Below are positions 17,552-27,500 of a stretch of DNA of 64,000 nucleotides, in pieces. The stretch is from Massilia sp. 9096 (lineage in GTDB: Bacteria > Pseudomonadota > Gammaproteobacteria > Burkholderiales > Burkholderiaceae_D). Position 1 is the first letter of the stretch. Each line of letters starts with the position of its first letter. The translations under genes were made by a program, and so were the position numbers. Under the pieces are notes generated by a model, which saw only the letters and a program-made list of their open reading frames with translations, was not told where the DNA came from and ran no database searches. The stretch is from contig NZ_JQNN01000001.1 of NCBI RefSeq assembly GCF_000745265.1, forward strand, positions 1,798,001-1,862,000, given 5' to 3'.

Positions 17552-19120
17552 TCAAGCCTGCCCCTGCCATAGTCCCTGGGCTCTGGCGAAGGCCTGGGCG
17601 CCGACCCGGCGTCCCATGCCCTGGCCGGCAAGGTTGGCGTTGTCGAAATGGATGCCGCCGTAGACGCGCGACACCCCCGATTGCGCCGACGCGGCGCTGA
17701 AAGTCGGCCACGACAGCGTCACGCCTCCGGCCGGCACGCCCGGCTCGACATGCATCGAACCCGGCGGCGCGGTGAAGCTGGCGCCGAACACATCGCTGCC
17801 GGTGAAGCGCGCGAGCACCTCGGCGGCGGCCGCGCTGAAGAGGCTGTGACCCGAGACGTGCTCCGGGAACGGCGGCGTCGGGAAGGTGGCCGGCTGGTAA
17901 GGCGTCCACTCCTGGCCCAGGATGGCGCGCAGGCCGCCGGCCGGTCCCAGCGTGCCGTAGCCGGTGATCGATTGGCCGTGCAAGGCATGGCGCACCGCCG
18001 TGATCGGGCGCGCGGAATCGTAGGCGCGCTTGGCGTCCCAGCCGGCGATGGCGGCGTCCGCCAGCGCGGCGCCCAGCGCGAAAAACAGTTTGACGTCGTC
18101 GTCGAGCGTATGGCGGTCGCGTTGCGAGATGGTCAGCGCAAAGCGCAGCCAGTGGCCGGGCGGCATGTCGGTGCCGGGCCCGTCGGCCCAGTATTCCGCA
18201 CTGACTTTCTGCTCGTCGGAAAGCATCGCCTGCACCTCGACGATGTGGCGCGCCTGGGCCAGGTACTCGGACGTTCCGGGCGCGGCCGGCGGGCCGGGAC
18301 GGAACTGCGCGGCCGAGCTCAGGGCGAACGGCCGCACCCAATCCCAGGCCGCGCCGACGAAGGCCTGTGTGCGCACCACGCCGGTGGCGTCGGTATAACT
18401 GAGCGGTTGCCAGTGCCCGGGCGCTGGAATCTGCGACAGCGGCGTCGGCGCGCCGACGATCAGCGGGGGATTGCCGGGCGCGTAGCCGGTGTAGTCGGCA
18501 TAGGGCACGCCGCTGGGCGTCAGGTCGCCCAGCTGGTTGGCGCCGTCGTCGTGGCAGACGGCGATCTCGGCGCGCGCCGCGGCGCTGCCGATGGCGGCCG
18601 GCTGGCCGTCGCCGCCGCCTGCCGCCGGGTCGAGGCCGAGCGTGCGCATGTAGGCCTCGAACGCGGCTTTCTGGCCGGGGAACTGGTCGACCAGGGCCGT
18701 GTAGGCGGCGTAGCTGAGCGCAATGGCCTTGTTGGCCTCGGTGCGCTCGGCGTCCGGACGGCGGCCGGCCCCGCTGGCGGTGAGCGGCAACGCGACGGCG
18801 TCGTAGGCGCACCAGGCGTCATACATGCAGGTGGACAGGATCGCCAGCGAGCGCGCGGCCATCGGCGGACCGGGCCTGGCCGTACGGACCGCCTCCAATG
18901 CGGTCCCGATCCAGCCGGTCACGACCTTGCCTTCCCAGGGCCGGGCGACCGGGCCGGCGCCGGGCGTGGCGCCGCCACCGGGACCGGCGCCGCTCGGACT
19001 TCCGCCGGGGTCGGCGCCTGGCCCGCGGGCGCGGACGTCATCGCCGCTGCCTCCGCACGCGGCCAGGGCGCCGCCCAGGGCGCCCCCGGTTCCGATCTTC
19101 AAGAAGGTACGTCGTTTCAT
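17552..19120 (-). CDS. Tat-exported vanadium-dependent haloperoxidase-like / PAP2 superfamily protein
   Basis: A 522-residue protein starts at 19120 (GGGGAGC upstream). The N-terminus MKRRTFLKIGTGGALGGALAAC combines a twin-arginine motif with a lipobox (LAAC), so a Tat-exported lipoprotein is predicted. The C-terminal half has the PAP2/vanadate-binding signature of haloperoxidases: AKRAYDSARPITAVRH, then FPEHVSGHSLFSAAAAEVL, then VYGGIHFDNAN with the last His. Family members bind vanadate and oxidise halides with peroxide, or act as acid phosphatases; the sequence does not settle which. The segment after the lipobox is a Gly/Pro-rich linker. No clear operon partner: the downstream neighbour is a broken hydroxylase gene. 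Confidence 0.82.
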   Translation of the reverse strand: MKRRTFLKIGTGGALGGALAACGGSGDDVRARGPGADPGGSPSGAGPGGGATPGAGPVARPWEGKVVTGWIGTALEAVRTARPGPPMAARSLAILSTCMYDAWCAYDAVALPLTASGAGRRPDAERTEANKAIALSYAAYTALVDQFPGQKAAFEAYMRTLGLDPAAGGGDGQPAAIGSAAARAEIAVCHDDGANQLGDLTPSGVPYADYTGYAPGNPPLIVGAPTPLSQIPAPGHWQPLSYTDATGVVRTQAFVGAAWDWVRPFALSSAAQFRPGPPAAPGTSEYLAQARHIVEVQAMLSDEQKVSAEYWADGPGTDMPPGHWLRFALTISQRDRHTLDDDVKLFFALGAALADAAIAGWDAKRAYDSARPITAVRHALHGQSITGYGTLGPAGGLRAILGQEWTPYQPATFPTPPFPEHVSGHSLFSAAAAEVLARFTGSDVFGASFTAPPGSMHVEPGVPAGGVTLSWPTFSAASAQSGVSRVYGGIHFDNANLAGQGMGRRVGAQAFARAQGLWQGQA

Positions 19121-19306
19121 CGTGCTCCCCGCGGTCGTTGTGATGCGACCAGTATCCACGGAGAGCGCCACCGTTCCGACTGCGTGGTCGCATGGGGCCC
19201 GGCGCTTATTCAGGGCCTTGTCGGCAACGCGACAATTCGTCGTTCACGCGCGCATTTGCCGTGGAACGTTGGATTGGCGCCATATGCCAGCGCCACACCG
19301 ACGGGC

Positions 19307-19935
19307 TCAGCGGGCCGGAGAGATGCGCCGCTCGCCCAGCACGCGCCGTTCCTGCACCGGCGCCGTCGCCTGCGCGCCCGTCTGCGCGCGTGCACCCGCG
19401 TGCGCGCGCGAGCGCACGCGCGCGGCCTGCATCAGCAGCAGCGCCCCGGTCACGCAGGCGTACAGGCTGACCATCCAGATCAGCGTCAGCACGCCGGCGA
19501 AGGGGTACAGGAACACGATCGCGCCGAACGCGATCGAGGCCGGGCCGGCCAGCACCAGCATCCATTCGCCTTCGATCGCGCGGCGCAACCGGATCGCGGC
19601 GACGAAGTCGAGCACGCCGATCACCAGCGCGTTGGCCGCCATGACCAGCACCAGCACCAGCGCGGTCAGGGCCGGCCGCATCACGGCCACCGCGCCGCGC
19701 CGGTGCTGACCAGCCCGAGCAGCATGACCAGCCACCGGTCGTCCCCGCTGCGCCGGTGGCGGACGGCGCCGACGACCGCGGCCGCGCCGCCGAGCAGCGC
19801 ATAGGCCGCGAACAGGGCGATCAGCGTCAGCAGCGACAGGCCCGGCCAGGCCAGCGTCGGTACCCCGAACAGGATGCCGGCCGCGCCGCGCAGGGCCAGC
19901 ACCCACCATGAGCGTATAAAGAAATTATCCTTGAT
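19307..19935 (-). pseudogene. HdeD/DUF308 family membrane protein, frameshifted
   Basis: The family pattern is present in two frames. First half: SWWVLALRGAAGILFG, PTLAWPGLSLLTLIALF and VMLLGLVSTGA. Second half, in another frame: VAVMRPALTALVLVLV, NALVIGVLDFVAAIRL and FGAIVFLYPFAGVLTLIW. The frames meet at 19692-19701, where GCGCC is present twice in tandem; removing one copy restores the family reading GA-VAV. There is also no ATG in the first-half frame close to SWWVL; an ATC at 19933-19935 or the GTG at 19900-19902 would have to serve. Intact HdeD-like proteins are about 190-residue, six-helix membrane proteins. The lesion looks like slippage, and decay may be recent. Confidence 0.8.
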
Positions 19936-19966
19936 CGACCCCGCTCTCCCATGAGGGCATACCGGC

Positions 19967-20368
19967 TTAGATGGGAAGGCGCGGCGGCGGTTCCGGCCGG
20001 GCGCGCGGTGTCGACCGCCCGCGCCACAGCCGGGCGTACAGGCCGGCGTTGAGCAGCAGCACGGCCACGCCCAGCGCCACCTGGACCGGCCGCGTCAGGC
20101 CGGCCGGATAGATGGCGGCGGCCACATAATGCTCGATGAAGCCGCCGCCATAGCCGGACTGGCCGGCCAGCGCGCGCAGCCGGTTTTCGAGCCAGGTCAG
20201 CGGGCAGACCGCCCCGACCGCCTCGATGCCGACGCCCCAGGCGGCCGCGGCCAGGTGCCACGGCAACAGGCGCGGACGGCGCGCAACCAGCAGCGCGCCG
20301 GCGATGACGAACAGGATGAAGCCGAGGTGCAGCAGGAGCACGGCGTCGGCGAGGCAGCGATAGCGCAT
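19967..20368 (-). CDS. DUF2784 family membrane protein
   Basis: A 133-residue protein with four hydrophobic segments. It has the DUF2784 features ADAVLLLHLGFILFVIAGALL at the N-terminus, VCPLTWLENRLRALAG in the middle and YGGGFIEHYVAAAIYPAGL after it. The family is a conserved four-helix membrane protein of unknown function. The start at 20368 (MRYRCLAD) fits family length; an upstream in-frame start adds Pro/Arg-rich sequence. It is 31 bases upstream of the HdeD remnant on the same strand, so the two may once have been one transcript. Confidence 0.8.
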   Translation of the reverse strand: MRYRCLADAVLLLHLGFILFVIAGALLVARRPRLLPWHLAAAAWGVGIEAVGAVCPLTWLENRLRALAGQSGYGGGFIEHYVAAAIYPAGLTRPVQVALGVAVLLLNAGLYARLWRGRSTPRARPEPPPRLPI

Positions 20369-20732
20369 CGTGTGTGCGGGAGAGAGGGATCGCGGCGGCG
20401 CGACGGATCGAGCCCAAGGGCGCAGCGCGCCGCCCACCCGATCCCGATCCGCCGGTCATCAGGAAGGAGACGGCATGATACCGCGATATGGAACCCGGAA
20501 GGATGGCGCCTGCAAGGTCGAGCCTGCGCCGGCGGCCTTGCCTGACTGCGGCTGGCCGGCGATGCGCGGCGCAGCCGGAAATGGCGCGAAGAAATAGCTT
20601 CACACCAAAGGCGGCGGCTCGGCCTGTCACGGGTTTAACGCCCCGCAAACCCAGGCCCGGTTCGATTGAAAGACGATTGGTGGCGGCGTCCGCTTGGCGT
20701 AGAGTGCAGTCTCCTAATGAGACGAGGATGCC
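20369..20732. other. Intergenic stretch, nothing clear seen
   Basis: These 364 bases separate the divergent DUF2784 and alpha/beta hydrolase genes. Short frames exist on both strands but none has a ribosome site or family resemblance. GAGACGAGGA just before 20733 is the ribosome site of the hydrolase. No convincing promoter, repeat or terminator was found. Confidence 0.4.
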
Positions 20733-21893
20733 ATGTACGCAAGCGAATGGAACACCATGCAGTCGCTCGGGGTGGAGGCCCTGAAGAACATGGACCGCAG
20801 CCGCCAGGCGCGCGGCAAGATGCTCGACCGCGCCGGCTACGCGCCGCAGACCACGCCCTCGGCCGTGATCCACGCCGAGCCCGGCCTGAACGTGCTGCGC
20901 TTCGACGGCGCCGCCACCCATCCGGCCGGAAATGGCGCCGATGCCCCCGCCGTGCTGCTGGTGCCGGCGCCGATCAAGCGCGCCTACATCTGGGACCTCA
21001 GAGCGGAGGTCAGCGTGGTGCGCCGCTGGCTCGAGCGCGGCTACCGGGTCTACCAGGCCGAGTGGGCGCCGCTGGCCGACGCATCGATCGACCTGGGCCT
21101 GGCCGACTACGCCGACCGCCTGCTGCGCGCCGCGCGCGAGGCGGCCATGGCCGACAGCGGACAAGCGCGCACGGCCGTCGCCGGCCACTCGCTGGGCGGC
21201 ATCCTGGCCGCGATCCACGGCTGCTTGTACCCGGACCAGGTGCGCGCCACGGTGCTGCTCGAGGCCCCGCTGCACTTCGAGCACCACGCCAACTGTTTTG
21301 CGCCGCTGGTACGGGCCGCGCCGGACGCACGCCGGATCGCAGCCAGCTTCGGCCAGGTGCCGGGCGTGTTCCTGAACATGATGAGCTCGATGGCCGAGCC
21401 GCACGCTTTCCAATACGAGCGCATCATGGACCGCTGGCTGTCGCTGGGCGACGCGCGCGCGCTCGCCACCCACATGCGGGTCGAGCGCTGGACCCACGAC
21501 GAGTTCGCGCTGCCGGGCCGGCTGTTCACCGACATCGTCGAATCGCTGTACCGCAACGACGAGCTGATGCGGGGCACGCTCGTCGTCGATGGGCGCACGG
21601 TCGGGCCGCGCGCGCTGCGCACGCCGCTGGCCAGCGTGTACGACCCGCGCAGCAAGGTGATTCCGCCGCAAGCGTTGCTGCCGTTCCACGAAGCTGCGGC
21701 CAGCCCGGCCAAGCTGCTGCTCGAGTATGAAGGCGACGTCGGCGTCAACCTGCAGCACGTCGGCGTGCTGGTCGGACGCAGCGCCCATGCGCGCATCTGG
21801 CCCAGGATCTTCGACTGGCTGGATGCGCTCGACGATTCGCAGGGTGAGCAGGCCCGACCGGCGCACCTGGCCGCTCTGGAGCACCCGGCCTGA
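20733..21893 (+). CDS. Alpha/beta hydrolase related to PhaC-type polyhydroxyalkanoate synthases, Ser nucleophile
   Basis: A 386-residue cytoplasmic protein with the alpha/beta-hydrolase layout. VLLVPAPIKRAYIWDL is the oxyanion strand-loop; the nucleophile elbow is GHSLGG with Ser153; the acid/base part is near EYEGDVGVNLQHVG. The N-terminus (RARGKMLDRAGYAPQ, WDLRAEVSVVRRWLERGYRVYQAEW) resembles PHA synthase subunits, but true synthases have Cys in the elbow (G-x-C-x-G). A hydrolase rather than polymerising role is therefore favoured. Start at 20733 has GAGACGAGGA upstream. It stands 95 bases upstream of a second alpha/beta hydrolase; substrate unknown. Confidence 0.7.
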   Translation: MYASEWNTMQSLGVEALKNMDRSRQARGKMLDRAGYAPQTTPSAVIHAEPGLNVLRFDGAATHPAGNGADAPAVLLVPAPIKRAYIWDLRAEVSVVRRWLERGYRVYQAEWAPLADASIDLGLADYADRLLRAAREAAMADSGQARTAVAGHSLGGILAAIHGCLYPDQVRATVLLEAPLHFEHHANCFAPLVRAAPDARRIAASFGQVPGVFLNMMSSMAEPHAFQYERIMDRWLSLGDARALATHMRVERWTHDEFALPGRLFTDIVESLYRNDELMRGTLVVDGRTVGPRALRTPLASVYDPRSKVIPPQALLPFHEAAASPAKLLLEYEGDVGVNLQHVGVLVGRSAHARIWPRIFDWLDALDDSQGEQARPAHLAALEHPA

Positions 21894-21988
21894 GCGCGGG
21901 TACGTCATCGTTCGATGGCCGCAAGTGCGCCGCCATCGGTTTTTCCGCGATGCTAGAATCCCCGCCAGCCCCACGATCGCCGACGCCC

Positions 21989-22792
21989 ATGTCCAATGCC
22001 GCCCTGCCGCACCGCCCCGACTTCATCGACCTCGACTGGCGCGGCCGGCTGCTCCGCCTCGAGCTGGCCTGGGTCGGCGCGGCGGCGTCCAAGCATCCGA
22101 TGGTGGTGTTCCTGCACGAGGGCCTGGGTTCGGTCGCGCTGTGGAAGGATTTTCCGGAACGGTTCTGCCGCACCCACGGCTTCACCGGCCTCGTGTTTTC
22201 GCGCTACGGCTACGGCCGCTCGAGCCCACGTCCGCTGGATGAGCCGCTGCCGCCCGACTTCATGGAACAGCAGGCCTGGGAAGTACTGCCGCTGCTGTTC
22301 AGCAAACTCGGCCTGGAGCGCCCATGGCTGCTCGGCCACAGCGACGGCGCCTCGATCGCCCTGCTGCACGCCACGCGCTTCAGCGAGCGCATCAGCGGCG
22401 CGGTCGTGATGGCGCCGCACGTGATGGTCGAGCCGATCTCGGTCGAGTCGATCGCAGCCGCGCGCGCTGCCTACGTCGAGGGCGCGCTACGCGAGCGGCT
22501 GGCGCGCTACCACGCTGACGTCGACTCGGCTTTCTGGGGCTGGAACACGATCTGGCTCGACCCGGCCTTTCGCGACTGGGACATGTGCGCGCTGCTGCCT
22601 TCGATCCGCGCGCCGGTGCTGGCGATCCAGGGCGAAGGCGACGAATACGGCACCTTGGACCAGGTCCATGCCATCGGCCGCCTGGTCCCGCACGCCGAGG
22701 TGCTGGTGCTGCCCGATTGCGGCCATTCGCCCTACCGCGACCAGCCCGGGCGCGTGATCGAAGCCGCGGGCGCCTTCATCCTCGCGCATTGA
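21989..22792 (+). CDS. Alpha/beta hydrolase upstream of the furoate cluster
   Basis: A 267-residue cytoplasmic hydrolase. The oxyanion region is VFLHEGLGSVALWKDFP, the nucleophile is Ser118 in LLGHSDGASIALLH, the acid is in IQGEGDEYGTL, and the His is in LPDCGHSPYRDQP, so the catalytic triad is complete. Related proteins are often found next to aromatic or hydroxy-acid CoA pathways in Burkholderiales. The start at 21989 (MSNAALPHRPDF) fits the family; an in-frame ATG at 21950 would add 13 residues. It is directly upstream of the MFS transporter of the hmf cluster but has a regulatory gap in between, so a role in furoate use (for example lactone or CoA-ester hydrolysis) is only suggested. Confidence 0.75.
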   Translation: MSNAALPHRPDFIDLDWRGRLLRLELAWVGAAASKHPMVVFLHEGLGSVALWKDFPERFCRTHGFTGLVFSRYGYGRSSPRPLDEPLPPDFMEQQAWEVLPLLFSKLGLERPWLLGHSDGASIALLHATRFSERISGAVVMAPHVMVEPISVESIAAARAAYVEGALRERLARYHADVDSAFWGWNTIWLDPAFRDWDMCALLPSIRAPVLAIQGEGDEYGTLDQVHAIGRLVPHAEVLVLPDCGHSPYRDQPGRVIEAAGAFILAH

Positions 22793-22850
22793 ACGCGGCG
22801 GCACGAGCCGCCCGCACAGGAATGGGCAGGCCCGCAGCCTATCAAAGCTG

Positions 22851-22867
22851 CTGATATTACACATCAG
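22851..22867. promoter_or_regulatory. hmf operator copy 1, CTGAT-N7-ATCAG
   Basis: CTGATATTACACATCAG lies 120 bases ahead of the MFS transporter start. A second copy, identical at 15 of 17 positions, is ahead of hmfA at 24474-24490. The dyad contains a T-N11-A pattern typical of LysR-family binding sites, and the cluster has a LysR gene at its end. Confidence 0.65.
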
Positions 22868-22986
22868 AAGACATTATTAGGTCAGATAGGTGTTCCGCGT
22901 TACGCTTGGTAAAGGCCGGCCGAAGATCGCACGCTCCAGCAACAGACGATCCGGTTGGCGCCGACAACATCCACATGGAGACAACG

Positions 22987-24366
22987 ATGGCTGTCACAAG
23001 CAACCCAACCGTGCTCGCCGCGCGCGAACACAATCGTCACGTGCTCAAAGCCGTGACCGCGTCCTGCGTCGGCTGGTCGCTCGACCTGTACGACCTGTTC
23101 ATCCTGCTGTTCGTCGCCCCGGTGATCGGCAAGCTGTTTTTTCCCTCGACCCACCCGATGCTGTCGCTGGCGGCGGTCTACGCCTCGTTCGGCGTGACCT
23201 TGCTGATGCGTCCACTCGGCTCGGCCCTGTTCGGCGCCTTCGCAGACACCCATGGCCGCAAGCGCGCGATGATCATGGCGATGGTCGGCGTCGGCCTGTC
23301 CACCGCCGCCTTCGGCGCGCTGCCGACCGTCGACACCATCGGCCTTGCCGCGCCGGTCGTCTTCATCGTGCTCAAGCTGGTGCAGGGCGTGTTCGTCGGG
23401 GGCGTGGTCGCGGCCACCCATACCATCGGCACCGAGTCGGTGGCGGCGCGCTACCGCGGCGCCGTGTCGGGCCTGATCGGCGGCGGCGGCGCCGGCCTGG
23501 GGGCACTGATCGCCTCGCTGGCCTACTGGGCGATGTCCACGCTGTTCCCCGGGGACGCCTTCGAGGACTGGGGCTGGCGCTGCATGTTCTTCACCGGCAT
23601 CATCAGCGCGGTGCTCGGCATTACCATCTTCAGCAACCTGGAAGAATCGCCGATGTTCAAGGAACTGCAGGAGAAAAAGGCGCGACTCAAAGCTGCCAAC
23701 CCGGCTTCCAACTGCGTGCCGGCCGGCGCCGAGCCGGAAAATCCGGTACGCAGGCTGTTCTCGCGCGAATGGCGCGGCGTTCTGCTGGTGAATTTGCTGC
23801 TCTCGATCGGCGGCGGCAGCGGCTACTACCTGACCTCGGGCTTCCTGCCGACCTACCTCAAGGTCGTCAACCACACGCCGGCCCAGACCGCCGGCATCAT
23901 CCTCATGTTGTCGAGCATTGGCGTGATCGCGGCGTCGGTCGGCAGCGGACACCTGAGCACCTTCATCGGGCGCAAGAAGACCTTCCTGATCATGGGCGTG
24001 CTGCGCCTGGTCGCCTTCCCGCTGCTGGTGCTGGCGATGCCGCACGCAGGCAGTATGTTCCAGCTGGCGCTGTACGTGATCCTGCTGGGCGCCCTGGGCA
24101 GCGCCGGCTATGCGCCGCTGCTGATCTTCCTGAACGAGCGCTTTCCGACCACGATCCGCGCCACCGGCACCGGCCTGTCGTGGAATATCGGCTTCGCCAT
24201 CGGCGGCATGCTGCCGACCTTCGTCTCGCTGGCGTCGCCGCAGCCGACCGACCTGCCGCTGACGCTGGCGATCTTCCTGGCTGCGATCAGCGTGATTTTC
24301 CTGATCGGCGCACTGGTCGTGCCGGAGACGTTGGGCAAGCTCGACGCGCCGGCGAACGAAGCCTGA
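22987..24366 (+). CDS. MFS transporter of the metabolite:H+ symporter type, probable furoate/furandicarboxylate importer
   Basis: A 459-residue, 12-helix membrane protein. The loop between helices 2 and 3 has the MFS signature (GSALFGAFADTHGRKRAMIMAM). The N-terminal WSLDLYDLFILLFVAPVIGKLFF is typical of MHS-family carriers for carboxylates and aromatic acids. Position directly upstream of hmfABC, plus the shared operator, points to uptake of furoate or furandicarboxylate, as in hmf loci of other betaproteobacteria. The start at 22987 is chosen because GGAGAC lies directly ahead; ATG at 22975 is possible. Helix 12 is followed by a short polar tail. Confidence 0.85.
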   Translation: MAVTSNPTVLAAREHNRHVLKAVTASCVGWSLDLYDLFILLFVAPVIGKLFFPSTHPMLSLAAVYASFGVTLLMRPLGSALFGAFADTHGRKRAMIMAMVGVGLSTAAFGALPTVDTIGLAAPVVFIVLKLVQGVFVGGVVAATHTIGTESVAARYRGAVSGLIGGGGAGLGALIASLAYWAMSTLFPGDAFEDWGWRCMFFTGIISAVLGITIFSNLEESPMFKELQEKKARLKAANPASNCVPAGAEPENPVRRLFSREWRGVLLVNLLLSIGGGSGYYLTSGFLPTYLKVVNHTPAQTAGIILMLSSIGVIAASVGSGHLSTFIGRKKTFLIMGVLRLVAFPLLVLAMPHAGSMFQLALYVILLGALGSAGYAPLLIFLNERFPTTIRATGTGLSWNIGFAIGGMLPTFVSLASPQPTDLPLTLAIFLAAISVIFLIGALVVPETLGKLDAPANEA

Positions 24367-24410
24367 AGCGCTCGGGCTGCGCACATCGCCCCTCGCGACA
24401 ATCCTGGTGA

Positions 24411-24447
24411 CCGGGCGGTCCTCCCTGCCCGGCCATCGGCATTTTTT
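24411..24447 (+). terminator. Possible weak terminator after the transporter gene
   Basis: CCGGGC (24411-24416) and GCCCGG (24427-24432) can pair, and a run of six T begins at 24442, ten bases beyond the stem. The distance is long for an intrinsic terminator, so this may only slow transcription into hmfA. Confidence 0.3.
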
Positions 24448-24470
24448 CAGCAAGCCCAGAAGTATCTCAG

Positions 24471-24490
24471 GATCTGATAGTACAGATCAG
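24471..24490. promoter_or_regulatory. hmf operator copy 2, CTGAT-N7-ATCAG within a longer dyad
   Basis: CTGATAGTACAGATCAG at 24474-24490 matches the copy at 22851-22867. Here it is embedded in a second symmetry, GATCTG-N6-CAGATC at 24471-24488. It is 90-110 bases upstream of the hmfA start, a usual place for a LysR activator site. Confidence 0.65.
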
Positions 24491-24579
24491 CAAACCCTAT
24501 TGGCGCTGATGGTTTGCACTCCCTATACTGGATTCAAGAGGACGCAGCCAGCGTCCCCGCCCAACGAGGCCAGACAAGC

Positions 24580-27500
24580 ATGGAAATGAAGATTCCTCAA
24601 ACGCACGCCGATGGCGCCCGGGCCGGGGCGGGTCCGGAGACACCGTTTCTCGGCCGGCCGATGCAGCGCATCGAAGACGTGTCGCTCCTGACCGGCCGCG
24701 GCCAGTACGGCGACGACGTCGGCGTCAAGCCCGGCACCCTGCATGCCGCCATCGTGCGCTCGCCGCATGCCCACGCCCGCATTCGCGCCGTCGACAGCGG
24801 ACGCGCCGAGGCAGCATCGGGCGTACGCGCCGTGCTGACGGGCGCCGACCTCGCGGCCTGGTCGAAACCCTTCGTGGTCGGCGTCAAGGCGCAGATGGAG
24901 ATGTGGGCGCTGGCGCTGGACAAGGTGCGCTATGTGGGCGAACCGGTGGCGGTGGTGGTCGCCGACAGCCGCTACCTGGCCGAGGACGGGGCCGATCTCG
25001 TCACCGTCGACTACGAGCAGCTCGAGCCGGTCGCCGGCATCGACGACGCTGTCCGCGACGGCGCACCGGTGCTGCACGAAGCGGTCGGCAGCAACGTCGT
25101 GAGCGACCGCAGCTTCCGCTACGGCGACCCCGAGAGCGCCTTTGCCCAAGCCGACCGGACCGTCGGACTCACCGTGCGCTACCCGCGCAACTCGTGCACG
25201 CCGATCGAATGCGCGGTGGTGATCGCCGACTGGCTCGGCGAAGAGGAAGGCTACGACGTCGCCTCGAACTTCATGGGCCCGTTTTCGCTGCATACCGTGA
25301 TGGCGCTGGCGCTGCGGGTACCCGGCCACAAGCTGCGCCACCGCTATTTTCGCGACTCGGGCGGCAGCTTCGGGGTCAAGCACGCTGTATTCCAGTATGC
25401 GGTGCTGATGTGCCTGGCCTCGCGCAAGGCCGGCGCGCCGGTCAAGTGGGCCGAAGACCGCCTCGAGCACCTGGCCGGCCTTACCTCCGCGACCAACCGA
25501 TTGTCGACGATCCGCGCCGCCGTGCAGAACGACGGCCGCATCACCGCGCTCTCGTACGACCAGTTCGACGATTGCGGCGGCTACCTGCGCGCGCCCGAAC
25601 CGGCCACCTTCTACCGCATGCATGGCGTGCTGACCGGCGCCTACGCGATCCCGAACCTGGCGGTGCGCAACCGCGTGGTCCTGACCAACAAGACCCCGGC
25701 CGGCCTGGTGCGCGGTTTCGGCGGCCCGCAGGTCTACATCGCGCTGGAACGCCTGATGCAGCGCATCGCGGTCGAACTGAACATCGAGCCGCTCGAAGTC
25801 TACCGCCGCAATTTCATCCCGGCCGACGCCTTCCCCTACCGCGCCGCCGCCGGCGCATTGATCGACTCGGGCAACTACCAGCGCGCGCTCGAGCTGCTGC
25901 ACAGCGAAGGCGGCGCCGCAGAGCTCTACCGCCGGCGCGCGGCCGCGCGTGCGCAGGGGCGCCTGTACGGCATCGGTTTCGCCGCCATCGTCGAGCCCTC
26001 GATCTCGAACATGGGCTACATCACGACGGTGCTGCCGAAAGAAGCGCGCGCCAAGGCCGGCCCGAAGAACGGCGCCATCGCCTCGGCCACGGTCGGCATC
26101 GACCCGCTGGGCGGCATCAACGTGGTGATCGCCTCGGCGCCGGCCGGCCAGGGCCACCGCACCGTGTGCTCGCAAGTCGTGGCCGACGTGTTCGGCGTGC
26201 AGCCCGACCAGATCGCAGTGAATGTCGAATTCGACACCCAAAAGGATGCCTGGTCGGTGGCGGCCGGCAATTACTCGAGCCGCTTCGCCGGCGCGGTGGC
26301 CGGCACCCTGCATCTCGCCGCCGTGCAGCTGCGCGACAAGCTGGCCCGGATCGCCGCGCCGCAGCTGGATTGCGCGCCGGACGAGGTCGTGTTCAAGGGC
26401 GGCAAGGTGTTCGCCCCGAGCGATCCCGGGAAAAGCCTGCCGTTCCTGCGCATGGCCGCCAGCCCGCACTGGGCGCCGGCGCTGCTGCCCGAAGGCATGA
26501 CGCCGGGCCTGCGCGAGACCGCGTTCTGGACCGCCGAGTCGCTGGGCGCGCCGGACGAGCAGGACCGCGTCAACACCTCGGCCGCCTATGGCTTCGCCTT
26601 CGACATGTGCGGCGTCGAGATCGACCGCGCCACCGGCCGCGTCACCATCGACAAGTACGTCACGACGCACGACGCCGGCAAGATCCTCAACCCGGCGCTG
26701 GCCGACGGCCAGATCCGCGGCGCCTTTGCCCAGGGCCTGGGCGCGGCGCTGATGGAAGAATTCCGCTACGGCGACGACGGCAGCTTCCAGTCCGGCACTT
26801 TTGCCGACTACCTGGTGCCGACCACCTGCGAGGTGCCCGAGCCGCACATCATCCACCTCGAGACGCCGAGTCCCTTTACGCCACTGGGCGCCAAGGGCCT
26901 GGGCGAAGGCAACAACATGAGCACCCCGCCCTGCATCGCCAACGCGGTGGCGGATGCGCTGGGCGTCAAGGATTTCACCTTGCCGCTGACGCCTTCCAAG
27001 GTGATGGACCTGATCGGTGCCGACGAGCCGCCCCCGTCCAGGTCGGCTGCGCTCGCGCCCGAGCCTGCGGCTGCCGCCGCAGTTTCCGGCACCGCGGCGC
27101 CGGCCGAGGTCGCGCCGTCCAAGGGCGGCAAGGCCCTGGCCGCGCGCGGCGCCGTCGTGCTCGACGCGCCGCCGCAAGCCGTGTTCGCCGTGCTGCTCGA
27201 CCCGGACGCGCTGGTCGAGGTCATCCCGGGCTGCAATGCGCTCGAACCCAACGGCGAGAACCGCTACAAGGCCGATGTCACCGTCGGCGTGGGCCTGATC
27301 AAGGCGCGCTACCAGGCCGAGGTCGCGCTGTCCGAGCTCGATCCGCCGCGCAGCCTGCGCCTGGCCGGCGCCGGCCTGTCCGCGGTCGGCAGCGCGCGCG
27401 GCAGCGGCCTGGTGACGCTCGAGGCGCAAGGGCCGGGCACCCTGCTGCGCTACGACTACAGCGCCGAAGTTTCCGGCAAGGTCGCCGCGGTCGGCAGCCG

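Noticed and set aside
20733..21893. Class III PHA synthase PhaC
   Set aside because: The nucleophile elbow has Ser (GHSLGG) rather than the catalytic Cys of synthases, and no PhaE, PhaA or PhaB gene is near.
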